The notes below the pieces were generated by a model, which was not told the origin of the DNA, ran no database searches, and was given only the letters and a program-made list of their open reading frames with translations. The position numbers and the translations under genes are program-made. A DNA stretch of 64,000 nt from Rhodococcus tibetensis (GTDB lineage Bacteria; Actinomycetota; Actinomycetes; Mycobacteriales; Mycobacteriaceae). The stretch covers positions 1 through 64,000 of the forward strand of contig NZ_JANFQF010000012.1 of NCBI RefSeq assembly GCF_024438035.1. Direction: 5' to 3'. Below, piece by piece: positions 16,463 to 25,303 of the stretch. Each line of letters opens with the position of its first letter. Position 1 is the stretch's first letter.

Positions 16463-17878
16463 GTGACAACTGCGGTAGTGGTCGGCAGCGGGCCCAACGG
16501 ACTCGCTGCCGCCATCCATTTGGCCAGGCAGGGCGTGTCGGTGCGGGTTCTCGAGGCCAAGGACACGATCGGCGGCGGCACCCGCTCCTCCGAGCTCACG
16601 CTTCCCGGCCTGATCCACGACGACTGCTCGGCGTTCCATCCCACCGGGGTGGCGTCGCCTTTTCTGCAGTCGCTCGGCCTGGGCGACCACGGACTGCGGT
16701 GGCTCTGGCCGGAGATCGACCTCGTCCATCCGCTCGACTCGGGTTCGGCCGGTGTGCTCTGGCGCGACATCGACCGCACAACCGCAAACATGGGTGAGGA
16801 CGGTAAAGCCTGGCAGCGGATGTTCGGCGGGCTGTCGAGGTCGTTCGACGAGCTGACCGACGACGTGTTCCGTCCGATCGTCCACTTGCCCGCACATCCG
16901 GTGCAGCTCACCAAATTCGGCCTCAACGCGCTCGCCCCGGCGGCGCTGACGGCCCGTCGGTGGAAGCGACCGGAGACGCGGGCCCTGTTCGGCGGGGTGG
17001 CAGCACACGCGTTCAGTTCGCTGCACACCCCCATGAGCAGTTCCGTGGGTCTGATGCTCACCGCCGCCGGCCATGCCTACGGGTGGCCGGTCGCGCAGGG
17101 TGGATCCCGGTCGATCACCGACGCGATGGCGTCGATGCTCGGCACGCTCGGCGGCACCATCGAGACCGGGGTGTATGTCGATTCGCTGGATTCTCTGGGC
17201 ACACCGGACATCGTGATGCTCAACGTGGCACCGCGTGCGGTGCTGCAGATGGCGGGCGATCGGTTACCGGGCAGGGTCGCCCGTGCATACCGCCGGTATC
17301 AGTACGGGCCGGCGGCTTTCAAGGTCGACTTCGCAGTCGATGGCCATGTCCCCTGGACCAACGAGCACTGCCGCGCCGCGGGAACCCTGCATCTCGGCGG
17401 CACGTTCGAACAGATCGCTGAAGCAGAAGGACAGATCGGGCGAGGCGTCATGCCCGAGAGCCCGACGGTGCTCGTCGGGCAGCAGTACCTCGCGGACCCC
17501 TCCCGTTCGGCGGGCGGCGTCAACCCGATCTGGTCGTACGCGCATGTCCCCCATGACTATTCGGGTGACGCCACGCAGGCGATCATCAACCAGATCGAGC
17601 GGTTCGCACCCGGTTTCCGGGACCGCATCGTCGGGCAGCACGTGCGTTCGGTCGCGCAGATGGAACAGCACAACCCCAACTACATCGGCGGCGACATCGG
17701 CGTGGGCGCCAACACCGCACTGCAGATCGCGATGCGGCCCCGCATCGGGCTCGACCCCTACTCGACCGGAATTCCGGGCGTGTATTTGTGCTCCTCCGCG
17801 ACCGCGCCGGGGGCAGGGGTCCACGGCATGTGCGGGTACAACGCCGCCCGGTCGGCGCTGAAGAATCTCGAGAGCTGA
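16463..17878 (+). CDS. FAD-dependent oxidoreductase, phytoene desaturase-like
   Basis: 471 residues. The N-terminal dinucleotide-binding motif VVVGSGPNGLAAAIHLARQG is followed by VLEAKDTIGGGTRS, the CrtI/amine-oxidase pattern, and the C-terminus has the second FAD contact (GVYLCSSATAPGAGVHGMCG). No carotenoid genes are nearby, so the name phytoene desaturase should not be transferred; many actinobacterial relatives act on unknown lipophilic substrates. The start is GTG at 16463 behind GAGGA. Confidence 0.8.
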   Translation: MTTAVVVGSGPNGLAAAIHLARQGVSVRVLEAKDTIGGGTRSSELTLPGLIHDDCSAFHPTGVASPFLQSLGLGDHGLRWLWPEIDLVHPLDSGSAGVLWRDIDRTTANMGEDGKAWQRMFGGLSRSFDELTDDVFRPIVHLPAHPVQLTKFGLNALAPAALTARRWKRPETRALFGGVAAHAFSSLHTPMSSSVGLMLTAAGHAYGWPVAQGGSRSITDAMASMLGTLGGTIETGVYVDSLDSLGTPDIVMLNVAPRAVLQMAGDRLPGRVARAYRRYQYGPAAFKVDFAVDGHVPWTNEHCRAAGTLHLGGTFEQIAEAEGQIGRGVMPESPTVLVGQQYLADPSRSAGGVNPIWSYAHVPHDYSGDATQAIINQIERFAPGFRDRIVGQHVRSVAQMEQHNPNYIGGDIGVGANTALQIAMRPRIGLDPYSTGIPGVYLCSSATAPGAGVHGMCGYNAARSALKNLES

Positions 17879-17938
17879 CCTTCCCGAGGGGACCGGAAAC
17901 GCCGCGCGCTTCGGCATCGATCCGGTTACCGTCGGTTT

Positions 17939-19453
17939 GTGCTGGTTTCGCGGATCGTGGAGACGTCGCATGCTGTGGGAGCCACCCGGTCCCGCAAGGT
18001 GAAGATCGAGGCGCTGCGAACACTGCTCGCCGACCTCGAGCCCGCCGAGGTGGAGCCGGTGGTGGCCTGGCTCTCGGGGGAACTGCGGCAGGGCCGTATC
18101 GGCATCGGCTGGCGGACACTCGCCGACCTCCCCGCCGCCACTGCCGCCGGTGACCCCACCCTCACCGTCGCCGATGTCGACCGATTCATCACCGAGGTGG
18201 CCGGGACTTCTGGATCGGGTTCGACGGAACGACGGCGGACATTGCTCACCGACCTGTTCACCCGCACCACGCCGGACGAACGCGACTTCCTCGTTCGGCT
18301 GCTGACCGGAGACCTGCGACAGGGCGCGCTCGAAGGGGTTATGACCGACGCCATCGCCGCCGCGGCCGCACTGCCCGTCGAGCCCGTTCGGCGCGCCTTC
18401 ATGCTGTCGGGGCGGCTGCCTGCCACTGCTACCGCCGCGCTCGGCGGCGGCGTCGAGGCGCTCGGCGCGTTCCGGCTCGAGGTGGGTCGACCGATCCGGC
18501 CGATGCTGGCCTCCCCCGGCGAATCGCTCGCGGACGCGTGGACGGAACTCGCCGGTGACGTCAGCGTCGAGTACAAGCTCGACGGGGCGCGAATTCAGGT
18601 GCATCGCCACGGCGACGAGGTCCGCATCTTTACCCGCACGCTGCGTGAGATCACCGGCAGTGTGCCGGAACTGGTCGAACTCGTCGCCGGACTCCCGTGC
18701 GAATCCGCGGTGTTCGACGGCGAGACACTGGCGTTGACCGACTCCGGTCGTCCCCGCCCCTTCCAGGAAACGATGAGCCGTTTCGGCGCCGAGAGTGCCC
18801 GCGAACTGCTGCTGCACCCGTACTTCTTCGACTGTCTACATCTCGACGGGGCCGACCTGCTCGACGCACCACTCGCCCAGCGCCTCGATGCCCTGGAATC
18901 CGTGGCCCCGCAGCATCGTATTCCCGGGCTTCTCCGACCCGACACCGACGCAGCGGCAGGACATTTCGACGACGCACTTGCCGCCGGACACGAAGGCGTC
19001 ATGGTGAAATCGCTGTCGGCCCCGTACGCCGCGGGGCGTCGCGGTCGCGCGTGGCAGAAGGTGAAACCGGAACACACCCTGGATCTGGTGGTCCTGGGCG
19101 CCGAGTGGGGTTACGGCCGGCGCACCGGCTACCTCTCCAATCTGCACCTGGGTGCCCGCGACCCCGACGGTGGTGATCCGATCATGGTCGGCAAGACATT
19201 CAAAGGCCTCACCGACGCGTTGTTGCAGTGGCAGACGGCCGAATTCCCGCGTCACGAACGCGCCCGCGACTCCCACACCGTATTTCTGCACCCGAGGATC
19301 GTCGTCGAGATCGAACTCGACGGCGTACAGGTCAGCTCCCGCTACCCCGGCGGCGTCGCGCTCAGATTCGCGCGGGTCCTGCGGTATCGACCCGACAAGG
19401 ACCCCGCCGACGCCGACACCATCGACGCCGTGCGCGCGCTGCTGCCGGGGTAG
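17939..19453 (+). CDS. ligB: ATP-dependent DNA ligase, LigB-type
   Basis: 504 residues, close to mycobacterial LigB. An N-terminal DNA-binding domain (to about 175) precedes the nucleotidyltransferase domain with the adenylation motif EYKLDGARIQVH, catalytic Lys213. Later motifs include VFDGETLAL, HEGVMVKS and WQKVKPEHTLDLVVLGAEWG, then an OB-fold. It seals nicks in duplex DNA using ATP; in mycobacteria it is accessory to NAD-dependent LigA. The GTG at 17939 sits 6 bases after TACCGT with no Shine-Dalgarno, so it is probably leaderless. Confidence 0.9.
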   Translation: MLVSRIVETSHAVGATRSRKVKIEALRTLLADLEPAEVEPVVAWLSGELRQGRIGIGWRTLADLPAATAAGDPTLTVADVDRFITEVAGTSGSGSTERRRTLLTDLFTRTTPDERDFLVRLLTGDLRQGALEGVMTDAIAAAAALPVEPVRRAFMLSGRLPATATAALGGGVEALGAFRLEVGRPIRPMLASPGESLADAWTELAGDVSVEYKLDGARIQVHRHGDEVRIFTRTLREITGSVPELVELVAGLPCESAVFDGETLALTDSGRPRPFQETMSRFGAESARELLLHPYFFDCLHLDGADLLDAPLAQRLDALESVAPQHRIPGLLRPDTDAAAGHFDDALAAGHEGVMVKSLSAPYAAGRRGRAWQKVKPEHTLDLVVLGAEWGYGRRTGYLSNLHLGARDPDGGDPIMVGKTFKGLTDALLQWQTAEFPRHERARDSHTVFLHPRIVVEIELDGVQVSSRYPGGVALRFARVLRYRPDKDPADADTIDAVRALLPG

Positions 19454-19555
19454 CGGCTCGCGTTCCGACGGCAGATTCCTCGAACTGCGTGGCTCTGGTC
19501 TGCACGGTAACCTCCCGCACAAGTACTGTCGCTTTGCCGCGAGGGGGTCTGACTG

Positions 19556-20050
19556 GTGACATTCGCTTCCCGCCTCGTGCCCTCCCGCGCGGCCCCGGCG
19601 CTGGCATTTGTCGAGGACACCGTCAGGAAGGCGGCCTCGGCGTCGGAACAGCCCATTCGTGTCGTGGTCTGCACTGTCACCGTTCCTATCGAGGTCGCGA
19701 AGACGTCGTTCCGCATTCTGCGGCTCACCGAGGAACTGCTCGCGGAAGTCGTGTTCTTGCTGCGGACGATGCGGCCGGTGGTCGAGGCCACCACCCAGCA
19801 GGCAGATAATCTCGACTCGGTCTTCCGGACGTTCGAACAGATTCAATCCTCGGCGGACGCGATTGCGCGGACCCCGATCGGTGTCGTCAGGAACGTCTTC
19901 GCACCGGCACGTTCACCGAGAGACGAGAGCGCCCCTCGCCCCACAGTGATCGAGGCCGAAGCACCACCGAGCCCCCCAGGCCTGGCGGTGCGCATACCGT
20001 CCATCACGGTGACGGCTCCGCGCATCACCTTCGGAAAGCCGAGTCGCTGA
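19556..20050 (+). CDS. Conserved actinobacterial hypothetical protein
   Basis: 164 residues, not recognised. The first 105 residues look helical with heptad-like spacing (SFRILRLTEELLAEVVFLLRTM, then TQQADNLDSVFRTFEQIQSSADA). The remainder is a Pro/Ala-rich linker ending in a short beta-like stretch (LAVRIPSITVTAPRITFGKP). A GTG start follows a GAGGGGG run. No signal peptide or clear membrane span is present. Confidence 0.6.
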   Translation: MTFASRLVPSRAAPALAFVEDTVRKAASASEQPIRVVVCTVTVPIEVAKTSFRILRLTEELLAEVVFLLRTMRPVVEATTQQADNLDSVFRTFEQIQSSADAIARTPIGVVRNVFAPARSPRDESAPRPTVIEAEAPPSPPGLAVRIPSITVTAPRITFGKPSR

Positions 20051-20222
20051 CCCCGGCTATCGGCGGGGGAAGAAGTCCGCACTCTGCACGTAGTCCACGC
20101 GGCAGTGAAGGTCGGGTCGCTGGGGTGCGTCACCTCGGCGACCGCGGTCCCGCCGGCAGCACGCCTGTTTCAGGACCGCGTCGGCGTCCTCGACGTAGAG
20201 GCGGAGGAAGCCGACGTCAGCG

Positions 20223-20411
20223 CAGATCGCCTTCGTCAACGTCGTCAGCAACTTCGGGCGCGAGCTGTTCACGGGTGAGGCGCACGTCGACGTCACCCTG
20301 GCCCGGATCGGCACCATCGATTCCAGCCGCCGTAGTTCGGCGCCCTGGTCGCCGGTTCAGGTCGCAGCCCTGGAGGCGCTGAGCAACGCACCGGCCGTGC
20401 CATCGTGGTGA
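20223..20411 (+). pseudogene. Relic of an acyl-CoA thioesterase-like gene
   Basis: A 62-residue stretch reads AFVNVVSNFGRELFTGEAHV DVT-like sequence, then LARIGTIDSSRRSSAPWSP and AALEALSNAPAVPSW before a TGA. The first part resembles the beta-strand/helix core and the last part the C-terminal tail of hotdog-fold thioesterases, but the N-terminal third is absent and the middle appears deleted after LARIGT. No start codon or ribosome site is present. It fills the 20051-20467 gap; the rest of the gap shows nothing convincing. Confidence 0.45.
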
Positions 20412-20467
20412 CGTCGGGTTTGCAACCGCCGCGTTTTGAACCCGCCTGAACTGGGCATTTCTGCACT

Positions 20468-20896
20468 ATGAGTAGCGAAGACGGCCCGGGGGACACGCTG
20501 AGTCCCAGTGAGAGCCTCGACTCCGACGATGTGCGCAACAACGACGGGGACGATGTGGTCGATCCTCCCGACGGCTGGAGTGAGGCCGACAAATTCGGTA
20601 CCACGGCACGTGAGGAGCGTGAGGGCGAGTCGCTCGACGAGAAGCTGTCCGAGGAGGAGCCGGACATCGCGTTCGAGGAGCAACTCGACATCCCGATCGC
20701 CGACCTGCCCGATGATCAGCTGTCCGAGGACGTCGACCGTGTCATCGACGACGAGGACGATTTCGTGATCCCGGTGTTCGGCACCAAACATGCCGATGTC
20801 GTGGAGGGTGTCATCGTCGAGGATTCGCGCACGGACCGGGGGCAGATCGACGGACCCGCGGAGGACGGCGACTCGTTCTTCACCGTGATCGATTAA
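20468..20896 (+). CDS. DUF5709 family acidic protein
   Basis: 142 residues, extremely acidic. It opens with SLDSDDVRNNDGDDVVDPPDGW, then EADKFGTTAREEREGESLDEKL, matching the DUF5709 pattern common in actinobacteria. The middle is Asp/Glu-rich (LPDDQLSEDVDRVIDDEDDF). It is likely a soluble, partly disordered protein of unknown function. It ends one base before the convergent reductase gene. Confidence 0.8.
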   Translation: MSSEDGPGDTLSPSESLDSDDVRNNDGDDVVDPPDGWSEADKFGTTAREEREGESLDEKLSEEEPDIAFEEQLDIPIADLPDDQLSEDVDRVIDDEDDFVIPVFGTKHADVVEGVIVEDSRTDRGQIDGPAEDGDSFFTVID

Positions 20897-20897
20897 C

Positions 20898-21629
20898 TCA
20901 GCGGCCCCGGCCGTATCGCAGGTAGAGGAAATCGTCGTGGGTCAGAACATGCTGGAGTGACAGCGACCGCGGCGCTCCCAGCGTCGGGCCGGCGGTCGCC
21001 CGCTGTGGTTGCGGTCCGGCCAGCTTCGGCGCCAGGGTGAGGCACATTTCGTCGACGAGGTCGTGCGTCACCAGGTCGTCCAGGAGCGTGGGGCCTCCTT
21101 CGCACAGGATCCGGCGGAACCCGCGGTCCCCGAAAGCAGTGATCAGGGCCGGCAGGTCGACGGTGTCCTTCCCCGCCACCACGACGTCCGCGACCTCTTC
21201 CAGGGCGGCGCCGCGCTCGGTCGCGGTTCGCTGCGTAGTGACGACGATCGGCCGCACGTCCCCGGTGAACAGCGGCGTGTCGAGTGGGATGTTGCCGGTG
21301 CGGGTGACGACGGCGATCGGCGGTGGTGCGGCGAGGCCCCACCGCTCGAGCCGATAGCGCGACTGCTCCTCCGTCAGCATTGCCGGCCCGTAGCGTTCCG
21401 CCCGGATGGTTCCGGCTCCGACGAGGACCACGTCGGCATAGGTGCGCAGAGCGCGGAGCAGTTGGTGATCTACCGCGTCCGACAGCGGCCGGACCCGGCC
21501 GTCGAAGGCAGCGGCGCCGTCGAGGCTGGCGACCATGTTCACCCGAACGCCGTCGGGCGGGTCGCGGTAGAACTCCTCGGCAGACACCTCGTCGGAGCCA
21601 GTGTTCACTGTGCGCATGGTCGGCATCAC
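20898..21629 (-). CDS. RibD C-terminal domain (pyrimidine reductase-like) protein
   Basis: 243 residues with the DHFR-like RibD_C fold: VRVNMVASLDGAAAFDGRV, RTYADVVLVGAGTIRAERYGP, ILCEGGPTLLDDLVTHDLVDE. RibD reductases use NADPH to reduce 5-amino-6-ribosylaminouracil 5'-phosphate; a stand-alone reductase without deaminase may instead act on another pyrimidine or be a general NADPH reductase. It starts GTG at 21629 within GTGA (or ATG at 21626), overlapping the end of the flavin reductase gene, so the pair is translationally coupled. Confidence 0.8.
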   Translation of the reverse strand: MMPTMRTVNTGSDEVSAEEFYRDPPDGVRVNMVASLDGAAAFDGRVRPLSDAVDHQLLRALRTYADVVLVGAGTIRAERYGPAMLTEEQSRYRLERWGLAAPPPIAVVTRTGNIPLDTPLFTGDVRPIVVTTQRTATERGAALEEVADVVVAGKDTVDLPALITAFGDRGFRRILCEGGPTLLDDLVTHDLVDEMCLTLAPKLAGPQPQRATAGPTLGAPRSLSLQHVLTHDDFLYLRYGRGR

Positions 21630-22150
21630 GCCTCGTGTCCGGGTTCGAGGTCCCGCACGTCCGAGAAGGTGATCAGCTCACCCAGATTGTCCGGTGCAGA
21701 GCCGGTTTCGGGTGCGAGCAGGAACGCGACATGATCGCCGAGCTCGAGGCGTTCGAGAATTCGCCCGCTGAACCAGGCCGAAGAACTGTCGAGGATCGGC
21801 AGCCCGTTGGGGCCGGCGCGCCACTCGCACTGCGCGAACTTGTCGATGTCGTCACCGGTCTGCTCACCGAACAGGGTCGCCAGCGCGCGGTGCTCTTTGG
21901 TAAGCAGATGGACAGCGAGGTGTTCCGCGTTCACGGCGACCCCGTAGGTGTGGTTCTTGTTCGACAATCCCACCAGAAAGCGCGGTGGGTTGATGCTGAC
22001 CTGCGATGCGAACCCGACCAGGCACCCCGACAGTTGCTCTTCCCAGCGGGTGGTGACCACGAACATCGGATAGTTCAGCAACGCGACGACATCCTCGAAC
22101 GCCTGTCCGGCGTCGCGCTGCGTCGTATCGGGATTCCCGTTGTGCGGCAT
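21626..22150 (-). CDS. Flavin reductase-like FMN-binding protein
   Basis: 174 residues: LLNYPMFVVTTRWEEQLSGCL, VGFASQVSINPPRFLVGLSNK, HLAVHLLTKEHRALATLFGEQ and a GDHVAFLLAP segment, the split-barrel flavin reductase fold. It should reduce or carry FMN/FAD using NAD(P)H, supplying a partner oxygenase or oxidoreductase. It is coupled to the RibD-C reductase downstream, which suggests the two act on the same flavin- or pyrimidine-related step. Confidence 0.8.
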   Translation of the reverse strand: MPHNGNPDTTQRDAGQAFEDVVALLNYPMFVVTTRWEEQLSGCLVGFASQVSINPPRFLVGLSNKNHTYGVAVNAEHLAVHLLTKEHRALATLFGEQTGDDIDKFAQCEWRAGPNGLPILDSSSAWFSGRILERLELGDHVAFLLAPETGSAPDNLGELITFSDVRDLEPGHEA

Positions 22151-22189
22151 TTACCCTGTCTAACAGATTCGACGGGGGCGATGCAGGCC

Positions 22190-22231
22190 GCCGTCCTCCG
22201 GAACGCCGGTGCCGTCCTCCGGAACACCGGT
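22190..22231. repeat. Tandem duplication of a 21-bp unit
   Basis: The unit GCCGTCCTCCGGAACGCCGG plus T occurs at 22190-22210 and again at 22211-22231 with one difference. It lies just upstream of the Stealth gene promoter and may carry a duplicated regulatory site, or may be chance. Confidence 0.7.
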
Positions 22232-22250
22232 TCAGGGCCTAGAATGGGCG

Positions 22251-23888
22251 GTGGCCGCACTCGCGGCAGTCACCGGAAAGGCCCCCGAGATTACTTATTC
22301 TTCTGCTCCGCACGATGTTTACCTGGTTCCACCCGAGCAGGAGAGCGGCGATATCGTCGCTCACGCTTCCGCCGCTGCACAGTCCAGGTTGGCTGACCGG
22401 CCCGATGTGGTGCGGGTCAAGGGCCGCTTCGCGCTGACCATTACCACCACGACGCCGCACGAGGCGATGGTGGAGGATCTGCTGTTCATCCGGGAAGTGC
22501 TGGACGGCGCGGGCATCGACTACCTGCTAGTGCGGGGCAACGACGAACGTCCGGTGATCGCAGTTGACTGGGCTCTGCGCAAGCAGTTGCGCACCGCTCT
22601 CGTGGCCGCGTGCCGGAACCGCCCGTTCTACTCGAAACCGGTCGATGCCAAACGTGACTCGGCCGTTCTCGTCGCCGACGGCGCGCTGTCGGCGAATGCG
22701 AAGGCACGTATCTTCCGGTTGTTCCGACCGCGCGTGCACGTGGAGAGCGGCCTGAGCTACGGAGCGGCGACGGGTGTGCAGATCGAACTGTGGAAGTTCG
22801 CCGAAGGCGAGATCGTGCTGCCCACGGAGAACTCACTGACCCGTCACATCGTGCGTTCGGAGGAAGCCGTCCGCGGTACGGTCGAGCGGTTCGGCCGGGT
22901 GTGGCCGACGATCGAGAACATGTTCGCCGACCACGCCTCCGACATCAATTTCGACATCGATTTGGTGTTCTCGTGGGTCGACGGGTCTTCCAAAGAGTTT
23001 CAGGCGCAACGCGCCAAGCGGATGCAGAACTATGTGGTGGGTGAGGGCGACGACTCCGCGGCCCGGTTCCGGCAGATCAACGAACTGAAGTATGCGCTGC
23101 GTTCGGTCCACATGTACGCGCCGTGGATTCGCCGCATCTTCGTCGCCACCGATTCCGATCGTCCGGAGTGGCTGGCCGACGATCCCCGGGTCACGTTCGT
23201 GCCCAGCGAGGAATTCTTCGTCGACCCGTCGGTGCTGCCCACGCACAACTCGCAGGCGGTGGAGAGCCAGCTGCAGCACATCCCGGACCTGTCGGAGCAC
23301 TTCCTGTACTCCAACGACGACATGTTCTTCGGCCGCCCGGTCGGACCGGAGATGTTCTTCTCCCCCGGCGGCATCAGCATGTTCATCGAGGCGACGACAC
23401 GAATCGGGCTGGGCCACAACGACGAACAGCGCAGCGGTTTCGAGAACGCGGCCCGCGTCAACCGGCGGTTGCTGCAGAACCGCTTCGGTGTGACCACTAC
23501 CCGGCACCTCGAACATGCCGCCACACCGCTCCGCAAGAGCGTGCTCGAGGAGATGGAGAAGGAGTTCCCCGACGAGTTCGCCGCCACCGCCGCGAGCACC
23601 TTCCGCGCCAGCTCCAACATCTCGGTGACGAACTCGCTGTATCACTATTACGCGTTGATGAGCGGGCGCGCGGTGGTGCAGACGTCGGCGCGGGTGAAGT
23701 ACGTCGATACCACTGTGAAGGCGGGACTGCGCGACATGGATTCGCTGCTCGCGAAGCGGTCCATGGACTTCTTCTGCCTCAACGACGGCAGCACACCGGA
23801 GATCGACCTGGAATTGCGCACCAAGAGGGTCACCGATTTTCTCGAAAGCTACTTCCCCATCCCGGCGCCCTGGGAGACCGGGCTCTGA
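22251..23888 (+). CDS. Stealth family sugar-phosphotransferase (capsular/exopolysaccharide)
   Basis: 545 residues. The Stealth conserved regions appear in order: CR1 as FDIDLVFSWVDGSS near residue 240; CR2 as NELKYALRSVHMYAPWIRR with VATDSDRPEWL and HNSQAVESQLQHIPDLSEHF-LYSNDDMFFG; CR3/CR4 in LRKSVLEEMEKEFPDEF and NISVTNSLYHYYALM. Such enzymes transfer hexose-1-phosphate in cell-surface polysaccharide synthesis. TAGAAT (22240-22245) is 5 bases before the GTG at 22251 with no ribosome site, which suggests a leaderless start. An in-frame GTG at 22209 would add 14 residues inside the repeat and is less likely. Confidence 0.88.
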   Translation: MAALAAVTGKAPEITYSSAPHDVYLVPPEQESGDIVAHASAAAQSRLADRPDVVRVKGRFALTITTTTPHEAMVEDLLFIREVLDGAGIDYLLVRGNDERPVIAVDWALRKQLRTALVAACRNRPFYSKPVDAKRDSAVLVADGALSANAKARIFRLFRPRVHVESGLSYGAATGVQIELWKFAEGEIVLPTENSLTRHIVRSEEAVRGTVERFGRVWPTIENMFADHASDINFDIDLVFSWVDGSSKEFQAQRAKRMQNYVVGEGDDSAARFRQINELKYALRSVHMYAPWIRRIFVATDSDRPEWLADDPRVTFVPSEEFFVDPSVLPTHNSQAVESQLQHIPDLSEHFLYSNDDMFFGRPVGPEMFFSPGGISMFIEATTRIGLGHNDEQRSGFENAARVNRRLLQNRFGVTTTRHLEHAATPLRKSVLEEMEKEFPDEFAATAASTFRASSNISVTNSLYHYYALMSGRAVVQTSARVKYVDTTVKAGLRDMDSLLAKRSMDFFCLNDGSTPEIDLELRTKRVTDFLESYFPIPAPWETGL

Positions 23889-23906
23889 GCGACCGAGGAA
23901 GCCCGG

Positions 23907-24851
23907 TCAGACTGCGGGGATCGAGTCTCCGGGCCGTTCGCCTTCGTCGTAGACGGTGGCGGGCGGGCCAATGATCTGCGGATCAGGCGTGCCCACCACT
24001 CGCTTGTCTTTGCCCGTGTAGTCGAACTTGTGGAGCACCCACCGGATCGCCTCGATGCGCGCCCGTTTCTTGTCGTTCGACTTCACGACCGTCCACGGCG
24101 CGTGCGGGGTGTCGGTGTAGAAGAGCATGGCCTCTTTGGCCTCGGTGTAGGCGTCCCACTTGTCGAGGCTCGCGAGGTCGGTGGGTGAAAGCTTCCACTG
24201 CTTGACGGGGTCGGTGCTACGAGACACGAACCGGGCGTGCTGCTCTTCGCGGCCCACCGAGAACCAGAATTTCACGACGCGGATGCCCGACTGCACCAGC
24301 ATCCGCTCGAACTCGGGGGCCGAGCGGGTGAACTCCAGGTACTCGTTGGGGGTGCAGTAGCCCATGACGCGTTCGACGCCGGCCCGGTTGTACCAGGAGC
24401 GGTCCATCATCACGATCTCCCCGCCCGCGGGCAGGTGCTGCACGTACCGCTGGAAGTACCACTGGGTGCGCTCGCGTTCGGTGGGCTTCTCGAGCGCCAC
24501 CACCCGCGCACCACGGGGGTTGAGGTGTTCGGTGAACCGTTTGATCGCGCCGCCCTTGCCTGCGGCGTCCCGGCCTTCGAAGATGATGACGACCTTCTCG
24601 CGGTTCTCCTTCACCCAGGCCTGCAGCTTGAGCAGTTCGATCTGCAGCTTGCGTTTGCGGGCCTCGTACTGGCGCCGCGTCATCTTCTCGTCGTACGGAT
24701 ATCCGTGCTTCCACGGCTCGTCCACCTCGGCGATACCACGCTTGCGGCCCGACTTGCGCAGCAGCTCACCGATCTCGTCGATCTCCGGCGTCACATCGAT
24801 GTCGTTGTCGCCGACGGCTTCGAAAGGGTTGGAATCGTGCAGCTCGTCCAC
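23907..24851 (-). CDS. ppk2: Polyphosphate kinase 2
   Basis: 314 residues with the single PPK2 domain: Walker A GRDAAGKGG at 93-101, Walker B MMDRSWYNRAGVERVMGYC around Asp150, the lid GREEQHARFVSR, and TDTPHAPWTVVKSNDKKRAR near 255. PPK2 uses inorganic polyphosphate to phosphorylate nucleotides (GDP or ADP). The N-terminal 60 residues are acidic and charged. It is convergent with the Stealth gene, 18 bases apart, and probably monocistronic. Confidence 0.93.
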   Translation of the reverse strand: MDELHDSNPFEAVGDNDIDVTPEIDEIGELLRKSGRKRGIAEVDEPWKHGYPYDEKMTRRQYEARKRKLQIELLKLQAWVKENREKVVIIFEGRDAAGKGGAIKRFTEHLNPRGARVVALEKPTERERTQWYFQRYVQHLPAGGEIVMMDRSWYNRAGVERVMGYCTPNEYLEFTRSAPEFERMLVQSGIRVVKFWFSVGREEQHARFVSRSTDPVKQWKLSPTDLASLDKWDAYTEAKEAMLFYTDTPHAPWTVVKSNDKKRARIEAIRWVLHKFDYTGKDKRVVGTPDPQIIGPPATVYDEGERPGDSIPAV

Positions 24852-24934
24852 AGTAAAAGGCTACCGCCTGGCGGCTCACCGGCGGGGCACGTGAGATCGT
24901 GGAACGTCCGTCCCTCCGGCAGAGAGCGTCCAGC

Positions 24935-25303
24935 ATGAGCATCGACCACATCGTTCCCGCGCTCGACGCCGATGCTGTCACGGAGCTCCGGTCGGTCCTC
25001 GCCGCACTGTCCGACGATCCCCCTCCGACGGTGACCGTCGACCGCGTGGAACTACCCGTCCCCGTCCGCGACGCCGTCGTACAACTGCTCGCCCTGCTCG
25101 GTGAGGGCCAGAGCCTCGCCCTCGGGACGGTGGCGGACCTACTCACCACCTCACAGGCAGCGGAGGTTCTCGGTGTCTCGGACACGTATGTGCGGCGGCT
25201 CGCCGATTCGGGGGCGCTGCCCATCGAGATGCGCGGCACCCACCGCCGGTTCCGGCTCTCCGATGTGCTGGCGCATCGGGAGCAGTTTCCGCGTCGGAGC
25301 TGA
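24935..25303 (+). CDS. Excisionase/MerR-type helix-turn-helix protein, antitoxin-like orphan
   Basis: 122 residues. The C-terminal half has LLTTSQAAEVLGVSDTYVRRL, then GALPIEMRGTHRRFRLSDVLAHREQ, the excisionase-family winged helix. The N-terminal half is an acidic helical region with VTVDRVELPVPVRDAVVQLLA. Proteins of this shape usually sit upstream of a PIN-domain ribonuclease as antitoxins; here the next gene is a convergent phosphodiesterase whose stop abuts this one, so no toxin partner is present. The ATG at 24935 is chosen; a GTG at 24899 is also in frame. Confidence 0.75.
   Translation: MSIDHIVPALDADAVTELRSVLAALSDDPPPTVTVDRVELPVPVRDAVVQLLALLGEGQSLALGTVADLLTTSQAAEVLGVSDTYVRRLADSGALPIEMRGTHRRFRLSDVLAHREQFPRRS

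Noticed and set aside
16463-17878. Carotenoid biosynthesis locus
   Set aside because: Only a CrtI-like flavoprotein is present; no crtB, crtE or cyclase is nearby, so the pathway cannot be claimed.
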